Shown here one piece after another: positions 1 through 8,200 of a DNA stretch of 17,500 nt. A model generated the notes under the pieces. The model was not told the origin of the DNA and searched no databases. It worked only from the letters and a program-made list of their open reading frames with translations. Origin of the DNA: Halisarca cf. caerulea (taxonomy: Eukaryota; Porifera; Demospongiae; Chondrillida; Halisarcidae); assembly GCA_963170055.1 (NCBI GenBank), contig CAUJGJ010000397.1, forward strand, positions 3,742,501-3,760,000, written 5' to 3'. Position numbers and translations under genes: made by a program. The first letter of the stretch is position 1, and every line of letters begins with the position of its first letter.

Positions 1-109
1 CCATTCAATTCTTCCTAATATTAATAAGTTAATTATATGCTGTTGATGCCACAGCCTGAATTGTTAAGGCTATTTAATATATATTTTTCTGCCAGTGATT
101 TACTTGACA

Positions 110-165
<56 letters not shown>

Positions 166-358
166 ATGTGTGTGTGTGTGTACTTGCGTGTGTACTTGCG
201 TGTGTACTTGCGTGTGTCCGGCTACCATATTAGTTATTATTGAATGTGATTTAATGTCAAAGCATCATATCCAATCTAATATGTGCACTCAATCAGGAAC
301 ATCATTATACATTCAATTTGTTATGTTATCAAATGAATGTGTTATAAGTGAGTATTTC
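1..358. repeat. (TG)n microsatellite and 12-bp minisatellite in non-coding DNA
   Basis: A pure (TG)n run spans about 111-164 and continues imperfectly to about 181. It passes directly into three tandem copies of the 12-base unit TACTTGCGTGTG (181-216), which looks like an expansion of the degenerate edge of the TG tract. Open frames through it encode only Cys-Val repeats and are microsatellite artefacts. I see no gene in 1-358. Confidence 0.9.
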
Positions 359-1025
359 ATGTTAATGATCAGTTCTTTAGAAATATTAAACAACTTGCTG
401 GCATGTCAGAAGTTGTTAGAATGTGCGAAAGAACACCTATGTGTAGATGATAAACAACTCAGATCCAGGTAAAAAGAACAATTCATGTCATTGACAATTT
501 GTAAATGTCATTGAGTCTATCTTCCTGGTGTGGCATTGCATGACATAGTACATGGCATTGCATGCATTTTTTGCTTATTAAGAGAACATCAGGACGAACA
601 GCTTTTGGATAGCATCATCAGCAAAGTTTGCACCTATACAAAGGACATCAGAAAGTTTTTTGGACATCATTATGGCAGAAATCCAAGTAATGAATCTTGA
701 CAATGTGCATGTGCATGTTCAACTTATTACATGATGATACTGTAACAGTAACAATAATCATAATGATTATACTTATTGCAGGAAAAGAACTTGCTGAGTT
801 TGATGCTATAAAGTCCTTTGATAGCAGAAGCAACATACTTATAGTTGCCCAATACTTCTTGACTGCTGACAATAGCAACCACGAGGTTCCATTTAGCAAG
901 GTGCGTTAATGAGTTGAAAAGTGCAGAATAAATAATATGATTGTCTTGATTAGATTGTTGTATGAACAAGTAAAGTGATCAAGAATGGAAAATGAATTTG
1001 GGAAAAAACTATATATATATATGTG

Positions 1026-1062
<37 letters not shown>

Positions 1063-1882
1063 CGTTTTTTTCCAATATCATTATTCATTCTTGATCACTT
1101 TGCTTGTTCATACAACAACCTAATCAAGACAATCGTATTATTTGTTTGTTTCTCTTATTTATTTCATATTAGCTTTTCTGTTTTTTCTTTTTTTCCGCTG
1201 TACTTATGCTGAGGTCAAGGGTCAGTTTTGGCCAAAACCAGAAATAAATTCTATCTATCTATATATACAGTATATAGAGTGAAACCTGTCTAATGTAACA
1301 ACCCCTGGGACTTGATAATAAAGTTGGATTAAGAGGTTGTCAGATTAGAGAGAATCTGATGCATGATTTTGTGTGTGCTAGTCTATGGTGTCTGTTTGAG
1401 AGGTGGTCAGTTTAGACAGGTGTTTGATTATATAGGTTTCACTGTATACCCAAATCAATATACATGCATGCAGTACATGTAACTATGTCATTGACTGCAT
1501 GCATGTATACAAAATTATATTGCCACATTTTGATTTCAAATTTGCATCTATCACACTCATAATTTACTATCTACTATGTGTTGTATTAATATCTATTATT
1601 AATATCTATCCATCCATCATAATATTATTAAAATAATTTGAGTTAAAAACTCGTGGGGGCTGCTGCCCCACGCACTCGAATCACTTGCAAAGCATTGGAG
1701 TGTAAGTGCACAGCTGAACATTCATTGAACATACTGTTTATTGTAACTGGACGATTGTTTTGAAAACAATTGCCATATTTGGCAATTGTTTTCAAAACAA
1801 TTCTTGTAACTCATTCCTGTATAAATTTATACTTCTCTATTACTAGTATATAAATTCTTTATTATAAGACTTTTCTTCAAAT

Positions 1883-1926
<44 letters not shown>

Positions 1927-2393
1927 GACGAGCGTTACACACCGGAAGTCCAAATGAAAACAATATAGGGGCTGCCTGCGGCAGCCCCTAAAAATATATT
2001 AATATAATAACTATATAATTATATATGTAATATAAATTAAATGTATTATTCTATTCTTAGGCTTTCCTTGAGGCAGGCTATTATTGGCTATTTTGCGATT
2101 TTCATGTCTTCATGTGGGTTGCTTGGAGGTACTTCAATCACCAAGGTATAATGATTGCAGAAGATGGCTTCTTAGCTGTAGATGAAGATCTACACAGCCA
2201 GTATGAAGAGTGGTCCCTCGAATACCCTCGTAACGCAGAAGCTGAAGCTGCTTAGGTTCCAGCCAGTGATATAATTGAGGAATGGCTGAGTACTTGCATC
2301 CATAAAGATCTGCCTGTTCGAGTCATGTTCGGCAAGAAATTTGCTTTACTTAATGAAGAATGTAAGCACAAACTTGTTACATGGTTAAAGTAA
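359..2393 (+). CDS. Unrecognised four-exon gene with an in-frame TAG in the last exon (possible pseudogene)
   Basis: Four blocks join in frame at GT-AG sites: 359(or 378)-472 (donor CCAG|GTAAAA), 583-686 (CCAA|GTAATG), 782-900 (AAG|GTGCGT) and 2061-2393 (acceptor ATTCTTAG). Junction phases are 2, 1 and 0, and all three match. Recognisable stretches are LLECAKEHLCVDDKQLRSR, then DIRKFFGHHYGRNPRKELAE, SRSNILIVAQYFL, and an aromatic stretch FHVFMWVAWRYFNHQG. The frame meets TAG at 2253-2255, but 45 further codons with coding character (for example IIEEWLSTCIHKDLPV) follow to TAA at 2391-2393. Either the protein ends at the TAG or the gene carries a nonsense mutation. The start is uncertain: ATG 359 is possible, but an acceptor at about 377 (TTCTTTAG) would imply upstream exons. 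I recognise no family; the aromatic cluster is too short to call a membrane segment. Confidence 0.5.
930..1144. mobile_element. Foldback MITE with ~79-bp inverted arms around an AT-repeat loop
   Basis: The left arm (about 930-1008) and right arm (about 1065-1144) are near-perfect reverse complements. Both contain ATGAACAAG(T/C)AAAGTGATCA and the stretch GATTGTCTTGATTAG. The loop is an (AT)n repeat of about 50 bases. It encodes nothing. The arm symmetry points to a non-autonomous foldback transposon or a DNA hairpin insertion; I could not identify a target duplication. Confidence 0.75.
1268..1444. mobile_element. Pogo/Tigger-type MITE
   Basis: The right end reads AGGTTTCACTG followed by TA. 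The left end reads TA-CAG, a short insertion, then TGAAACCTGTCTAA. Inside are the degenerate words 'gattaagaggttgt' and 'gaggtggtcagtttagacag', which resemble the subterminal words of the full Tigger element at 8000-9962. This fits a non-autonomous relative inserted at a TA dinucleotide. The left terminus is disturbed by about 9 extra bases, so its exact edge is uncertain. Confidence 0.6.
1754..1801. repeat. Perfect 22-bp inverted repeat with 4-base loop
   Basis: The left arm 1754-1775 starts ATTGTTTTGAAAACAATTGC. The right arm 1780-1801 is its exact reverse complement, around the loop TATT. Each arm also contains a near-palindrome of its own (TTGTTTTGAAAACAA). This would extrude readily as a cruciform; no function is implied. 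Confidence 0.9.
1886..1924. repeat. (AT)n microsatellite
   Basis: Uninterrupted AT dinucleotide run. Similar runs occur at about 1031-1061 and, shorter and interrupted, at about 4651-4675. Confidence 0.95.
1967..1989. repeat. Perfect GC-rich 10-bp hairpin
   Basis: AGGGGCTGCC (1967-1976), loop TGC, then GGCAGCCCCT (1980-1989). It stands out in otherwise very AT-rich sequence. A similar GC-rich word (gggggctgctgcccc) occurs near 1656-1670, which suggests ends of a small repeat family. A T-run does not follow, so it is not a bacterial-type terminator. Confidence 0.85.
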
Positions 2394-2800
2394 ATTATAT
2401 AGGCTGGTGTTTTATATATACATCACTATCGTCATCCTCATCAATATCATCATTTTATACTATACTAATTGTTAACTACATATGATTGATTTAATTTAAA
2501 TTTGATTTGAAGCTAAGGTATAACTGTGCAGTTTTTATAATGATCACCATTGTTATCATTCATCATAGCACACTCGTCCGTGCACATGCATTATACTAAA
2601 GATTGTTTTTTTATTGACTTCCTACATGGTTTGCAGCTCTTCATTGGACTTCATTTATATATTATAGTATACTAAGCATGGCATACTTATAAATATAATC
2701 TATAAATAATATTGATTCATTTGATCGATTGATTATCCCTAGTATTATGATTGTATTATTATATTAAACACATCTTTGGCTAGCACACACACACGCACAT
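2394..2800. other. Intergenic AT-rich DNA, nothing recognised
   Basis: No convincing exon, repeat arm or RNA gene was seen between the end of the first gene and the GC-rich block at about 2820. Confidence 0.6.
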
Positions 2801-2826
2801 ACACACAGGATACATGCACACGTAAA

Positions 2827-2945
2827 GTCGGAGCGAATTCGGGCGAAATCGTAGCGACGTCAGAGCGAATTCGCCCGAATTCGCTCCGACGTCGCAACGA
2901 TTTCACTGCAAAGTCGCTCCGACGTCAGAGCGACTTCGGTAAGTG
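2827..2945 (+). promoter_or_regulatory. GC-rich block of interleaved inverted repeats ending at a splice donor
   Basis: Arm A (2827-2847) is repeated exactly inverted as A' (2870-2890). Arm B (2845-2861) is repeated inverted with one mismatch as B' (2888-2904). The order is A-B-A'-B', so the pairs cannot both form one simple hairpin. A third pair, GTCGCTC/GAGCGAC, sits at 2913-2919/2928-2934. GACGTC occurs repeatedly (a cAMP-response-like core), and the words GACGTCAGAGCGA(A/C)TTCG occur twice. The block ends CTTCG|GTAAGTG near 2940, a good splice donor, so it may be a promoter plus non-coding first exon of the gene starting at 3055. The structure is directly visible; the promoter role is inference. 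Confidence 0.5.
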
Positions 2946-3054
2946 TCCTTCTCGGCCATCATACTTCACTAGGTCAGAACCTCGTAGTTCGGCATAGTCT
3001 TTCAATTAGAAGTCGTCGCAGTTCAAATTCGCGACTCAAGACGATTCTACTTCT

Positions 3055-4164
3055 ATGTTGGATTTCTTTCGTGAATCGCTTTCATCGACTGAATACGAAG
3101 CCGAATATTGCAATTCTGGTCTTTGCAGCCTGTTGGATCATTGCAACTATAATAATTTCAGGTAGGTGCAGGTATTGAAGCCGTGCACATTTCGTAATAC
3201 GCATGAATAATGTATGAGTGGATCTGTTGCATTGCAACTCGATCGTTATTAGTGTAAACACTATAGTGTATGCATAATACAGTCTCACAGTTGCATGAAA
3301 TTGTAGCCCATGGCCAAATATCCTTTTATTGTTACTGTAACAGAACTGGCAAGAACAGAAACACATGCACACACTAAACATATATAAATTTAAACAACAC
3401 AACAAAGATTCTGAATCTTCTTGTTTAGATGGCATCTTGCCCACATCCAAGGACTGTGACTGTTGCTCAGCCTCTGCCACAGCGAATAGCTCAATCCACC
3501 AGCTCTCATACAACACCTCAACCTTCAGGAGAAACAAGAAGCAGATAAACAGAGGCAAAAAGAGGAAGGCAAACAGAAGGGGTGCTCAGCTCATACTAAG
3601 TCTTCTCTAAAGGGAAAACAGAAGAGCAAAGGTAAGCACCTTTCAATGCAAACTGTAACTGAACATTGTCAAGTTCTGAGTCAGTTAGTATAAGGTACAG
3701 TCATGCATGCACCATTTTCCGTACAGCCCCTAATTCCATACAAATCTCTGTTATCTTCAATTTGTAGCGTCTATGGGCTAAGCTTTCTATGCTATGATCG
3801 CCAGTTAATTGGCGATTCTTAGCATGCAGCCCAGATATTGTGAAATAATTATTTGATAGCTTTTGCCATGCATAGCTTTGTACGGAATTAGGGGCTGTAT
3901 GGAATATGGCCTGGTGACTTACCTAATAGCTAGTGTACTGAGTACATAGTTTGATTGGGAAAACATGCATGTAAATGACAGCGTTGTACACATTGTTCTA
4001 CAGAAAATCATGGAAGTGCCTGTGAGGGATCAGATTGCAGCCATCCAAGGGCCACCCACTGGATTCAGTGTGATGTTTGCGACCGCTGGTTTCATTGCAT
4101 CTGTGTCGGCATCAAGCACACCAAAACAACAAAGCAATCTACTTTTGTGTGCAAGGCTTGCTAG
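3055..4164 (+). CDS. Multi-exon gene ending in a PHD finger (middle exon assignment uncertain)
   Basis: The terminal exon 4004-4164 encodes a PHD-finger-like zinc module: ACEGSDC, then WIQCDVCDRWFHCICVGI, then FVCKAC and a TAG stop. CxxC-x4-H-xx-C and a final CxxC are present, with the aromatic before the His typical of the family. PHD fingers usually read histone H3 tails in the nucleus. The preceding Lys/Glu-rich exon ends at 3631 (AAAG|GTAAGC) and joins in phase, giving KGKQKSK-ENHGSAC. Its upstream limit is unclear: a frame rich in Pro/Gln starts at a strong acceptor near 3429 but differs by one base from the Lys-rich frame. A candidate first exon, 3055-3161, starts MLDFFRESLSSTEYEAE and ends TTCAG|GTAGGT in phase 2, which I could not join cleanly. 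Lys-rich plus C-terminal PHD tails occur in some DDE_1/pogo-type proteins, so this may be a transposon-derived remnant rather than a host gene. Confidence 0.5.
3712..3909. mobile_element. 198-bp MITE with ~32-bp terminal inverted repeats
   Basis: The left end CCATTTTCCGTACAGCCCC continuing to about 3743 is matched inverted by 3877-3909. The shared core is ACAGCCCCTAATTCC. A nested internal hairpin (ATCGCCA...TGGCGAT near 3797-3816) with flanking gcta/agcat words makes most of the element self-complementary. It lies in the intron before the PHD exon. No clear target duplication was found. Confidence 0.75.
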
Positions 4165-4930
4165 CTTATAGTTTCATATACACATAAACATTGAGTTGAG
4201 TCGCATTAGAACATCTTTGATTAGCAAAAATGCCTCCTCATATTTAGTATTGAAAACTGATTATTCGACCGAATAATAAGGTACGCACCTTGGGTAACTG
4301 GCTAAACTTTTAACAACCAAGCGACAAACAATCTGAGTTCGTATTCAATGTACAACAAGTACTTGAGTGAAACTCTATTCCAACCACCAGTCGCCCATCA
4401 TAAGTCCTTTATGGAAGAGAAAATTACGAATGGTCGAAATTTACGGTCTTTGACCGAAATAATATAATTTCGATCACTTCTTTCTACGGTGGCCTGTTTA
4501 TCAACGAAGGATCTGGTAAGCTTCGATCTTTGGCACTTGAACGACACCCGACACGTCTTCTTTCCAGCCAAGTTGGAAGTTTCGGGTGCTTGTAGTTTTT
4601 CTGAATGGGCGGTCGAATTTTGATGGTGGGCGAATTATGATTAGGCACCCTATATATATACATATATATATATATCTAGACATCGTTCCGGACGTTCCGG
4701 ACACTTCTGGTGAAAGTAAAAACAATATACAACAATGTACCTCTTTCAAAGTTAATTTTCCTTCTCGAAACAAAGTATATGCTTAAACTGTACACCAATA
4801 TTTCGATAAATAACAATAAAACACACAGCGATTTTAAAAAGTAAGAAAATGTATTGTCTTGAGCTAAAAATGCACAAATATTTTAGCCACTTCGATTTGG
4901 CAGCCATTTTGTGTGACACACTATAATGAA

Positions 4931-5024
4931 CCTGTGTGTGAGTGTGTTTGTGCATGTGTGTGTCTGTGCGTGTGCGTGTGTATCACTGTGTGTGTGTGTG
5001 TGTGTGTGAGTGTGTGTGTGTGTT
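4931..5024. repeat. Imperfect (TG)n microsatellite
   Basis: TG dinucleotides interrupted by TC, AG, CATG and GCG variants. Confidence 0.9.
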
Positions 5025-5145
5025 TCTGGAATTTGTGCTCTGTTGTCATTCTGCATGTCCACATGAAGAAAACATAGTATCTGTCAGGGAAATGATGGTG
5101 AGTTAATATGTGTACATGCACATGTGTTGTCCTCTGCATGTGCTT

Positions 5146-5240
5146 GCGCATATGGAACTGGCGCTGATACGAGCACTGGCGCTGGAACGAGAAATTGGAA
5201 ATGGAAACGCGGAAATAGGAAATGGAAACGGAAATAACAC
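5146..5240 (+). repeat. GGAAATGGAAAC-type repeat, copy 1 (inverted partner near 16127-16205)
   Basis: The segment holds reiterated GGAAATGGAAACG, GGAAATAGGAAAT and GGCGCTG words. Ordered words CATATGG, GCTGATA, GGAAC-AGAAATTGG and GGAAATAGGAAAT recur in the same order on the opposite strand at 16127-16205, so the two are diverged copies of one dispersed repeat. The segment sits directly upstream of the 5278 start codon, where GGAA arrays could act as transcription-factor sites; that role is inference. Confidence 0.6.
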
Positions 5241-5277
5241 TGAAAAGAACGCGAAATTGATACTGAAAGAGCGCTAA

Positions 5278-8200
5278 ATGGATCAAGAAAGTAGCGGTAT
5301 AGAAGGGGAAAGTGAAAGAAGCATGGATAGCCAAGCCGCTACGAAGGGAGTCGAAACAGATGTTATTAATCTCATCAGTCCTAATAAGTAGGCCAAAAAT
5401 CAGTTTCATCCAACTTGATCATAAACTAAGTGGCCGCCTCGGTACTGATGTTTTCCTGTTTGTCTTGCCTTAGAAGGCCTAGCATGGTTGTCAGCCAGGT
5501 TGGAGTGTCTGTGCAGACAGCAGTAGTTAACTTGATCAGTCCCACTGGGTATGTATTATTTATGACATTGTTATGTTTTTAAAGATATCAGTGGTATTTC
5601 TGTGCTGCATCATGTGGTTTATTCACTGATATGGGTTTCCTTACTTTCTGAAAAGCCATGAAGTGTCTCAATATCCCAACTTAAAGTGCCACTGAAGCGA
5701 ATTTTTTTATTTCATTTTTAAGTAGGATTAACCTTCCTAAGACAAACTGCCTATCCTTTGTATTGTCAAAAATCGATCCTTCATACTGTTTTTGACCATT
5801 TACGCCTGCTACCCAGCACCAAAAACTGGCGACCATTATTGCACAATAATCGTGACGTCAGAAAACGTCATTGGGTTTGCAACTGGAAACTTTTTACTTT
5901 GCCAAGATATGGCTGAAGGAGTTGTCAAGCATGGTGAAAGGTACTGCGTAGCCGGTGGGCCGAATAAAGTTAGCTGCAAGAACACCAGCTATACCCCTGG
6001 CATTTCAATATATAATATAGTATAATGCATTGGAAATTGCTACAATTATAATAAAATTGGATTGCTATAAATTTAAAATTTTACTAAAATGGGTGCTGAA
6101 ATGCTAGCTTATCTTCATTTAGACACATACTGTCAAGTCTACATTTCAATGAAAATGTGAAGCGGGAAACCCAGTAGACAAGGCAGGGGCAGCCTTATGT
6201 GAAAATCACATATCCAAAGTTAAGTTGGGTGAAGAGGTAGTCAGAGAGGTTGCTGTTCCTCCTACTTATGGTAACTTCAAGCATCATCATGATAATATTT
6301 TAAATTCTATGTTATCCAATATATAATAAATACATTGTAGGTTACGTACATGACATAAGGAAACTATTGTTCAGTGTTTCCAAGTCTGACATGTTAGAGA
6401 CCAGAAAGAAGTACGAAGGAAAGTCTCCAGGTCCTTTAAGTAGTCAGTTTCCCAACAGGCGAGAAAGAGAGGAGGCAATTCAGCACCAAGCTGAGAGAAG
6501 ACAAAAAGTCCCTGTGCTGTTCCCATCAGGTGAGTACATATATGTCTAATATAGTATCCAAGATGTATGCAACCAAGATAAACCTGTTTACAGCAGTTCA
6601 CTATGCATTCTTCACCCATGCTATCTTAGCAACTGTGCAAGCAGAATTGCATGCTGCCACAAAGAGAAAAGCCACAGAGACTGACAGTACACACGAACAA
6701 CCATTTACAAAGAGAAAGATTCCTACATGCAAGAAGTGTGGCCAACCAAGAAAAGACCATTCACGTACTTCCTGTCAATAGTGTTCACAGATGCAATCGT
6801 GCAACTTTACTGTCGATATGTCACTGATTTCCTTCAAGTTAGCATCTGATTCACTCATGCATCAATATAATGCCAAACACATTATCAAGGGAATCAGTTT
6901 CTTTCTGTGGCTGGAACACAACCTGTGTGTTGAGCTTGAGCTGCTCCATACAATGTTCTAATTTCTTGATACACACATGCTGGTAATGGCCTAGAATTAC
7001 CCCATCCCATATGTCCACACAACCATCGGATTATCCATCGATACGCTACTGCTCTGAGGAACCTGCAAGCACGAATGCAGATGATACAATGAGTCCTGAC
7101 AGAGTTGGATGAGAAAACACCTGTTTAGCTTACTCATTATCGGTCTGGTTTCTTCTCTTTCGATAGGCCTGCCTATTCTTGTCCTTCAAAATTGAGGGCC
7201 ACCTGTTCCAGAACAGTCCTGTTTACGAGGTGACCAAAACCCTTATGCTGTGTAATGCACAACTCCTGCCTCCCTTCCTGAGCCAATTTAGTTAGAACAT
7301 CTCCAATCTCTCTGCAGCAACGGTATTCTAAAGCGCTGCTAAGGTTCGCGTCGTCGCAGCGCCCACAAGTGCACCTAGTAGAGGAAGATAAGTCTTAATA
7401 GACATAGGCCTAGCACAGACTCAGTACCCATCTGAGAGAACAAGAACTGAACGATACAGGATAGGCTATACACTTACCAGGAATCCACAGCCACGGATCT
7501 TTCGTATCTGTCCTGCAGGGTTCCCGGAGAGAGGCCATCTGCGTCAAGTTCATCTTCGCTTTCCGCTGTATCTATCCCGGCCAATGTTTCATCTTGATAG
7601 GGTCTAACGAGCGACAAGTACTCGGCAATATCTTCTTCAGATGACTCTCCGTTGGATGCAACAGAAAAAGACGAGGAAACGGTGCTTTCTTCAGCCATGG
7701 AGCCCAGAAAGCCACGTTGCGCTAAGGTTTATATACACTCTTGGGCGGTTAGCAAACCCAGTGACGTCACGAGGGTGTGGCACTGTCGCCAGTTTTTGGT
7801 GCTGGGTAGCAGGCGTAAATGGTCAAGAACGGTATGAAGGATCGATTTTCGACAATACAAAGGATAGGCAGTTTGTCTTAGGAAGGTTAATACTACTTAA
7901 AAATGAAATAAAACAATTCACTTCAGTGGCACTTTAAAGGCAAAGAGAAGAAAGAAAGTTAAGAAGAATTTGTAAGTTTAAATCTGAAGAATTATTGTAC
8001 AGTGGAACCTCTGTAATCCGGCCAGCCAAGGGACAGGTGTATTTGGCTGGATTAGGGAGGTGGCCTGATTAGAGAGGTTGTATCAGAAATCAATCATTAT
8101 GAAGATATGAATCCATATTACAAACAATATATCACATAGTGCACAATGCCATACATATATTTATTTATACACAATATTAAGTAAGAATGGACAGTATTGT

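Larger units (their letters stand above)
901..2060. other. Repeat-rich 1.16-kb intron of the 359-2393 gene
   Basis: Between the GTGCGT donor and the TTAG acceptor there is no coding signal. The interval holds a foldback MITE (930-1144), a pogo-type MITE (1268-1444), two perfect short palindromes (1754-1801 and 1967-1989) and (AT)n tracts. The boundaries rest on the splice interpretation of the flanking exons. Confidence 0.5.
4165..5277. other. Intergenic region with small hairpins and a TG-rich tract
   Basis: No gene recognised. A nested inverted repeat lies at 4432-4476 (GGTCGAAATT ... AATTTCGATC around CGGTC-TTT-GACCG). A short interrupted (AT)n lies at about 4651-4675. A TG-rich imperfect microsatellite spans about 4931-5024. 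GGAAATGGAAAC-type repeats lie at about 5146-5240 just upstream of the next gene. Open frames on the minus strand here only translate the TG tract. Confidence 0.55.
5681..7937. mobile_element. Kolobok-like DNA transposon with TTAA target duplication
   Basis: TTAA at 5681-5684 and 7934-7937 flanks an element of 2249 bases (5685-7933) with long terminal inverted repeats, 5685-5880 and 7752-7933. Both begin AGTGCCACTGAAG and stay closely similar for about 150 bases (I counted six substitutions), then diverge through a GTGACGTCA-containing segment. TTAA duplication is shared by Kolobok and piggyBac; the THAP-like gene inside favours Kolobok, whose transposases carry THAP domains. Two convergent spliced genes start next to the two ends and end about 113 bases apart. 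No DDE catalytic core is evident, so this copy is probably internally deleted and non-autonomous. It sits inside exon 3 of the 5278-10102 gene. Confidence 0.8.

Noticed and set aside
95..472. Long plus-strand open frame with Cys-Val repeats
   Set aside because: The first two thirds translate the (TG)n tract. Only the end (from about 359) looks coding, and it is reported as exon 1 of the first gene.
3082..3558. 158-residue minus-strand open frame
   Set aside because: It is antisense to the plus-strand exon candidates, has no domain, and its composition is not convincing.
4921..5409. 162-residue minus-strand open frame
   Set aside because: It is Thr-His repeats from the TG tract plus antisense of the 5278 exon, with no recognisable domain.
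5681..7937. piggyBac identity from the TTAA duplication
   Set aside because: The long inverted ends and the THAP-like gene fit Kolobok better, and no piggyBac transposase motif was seen.
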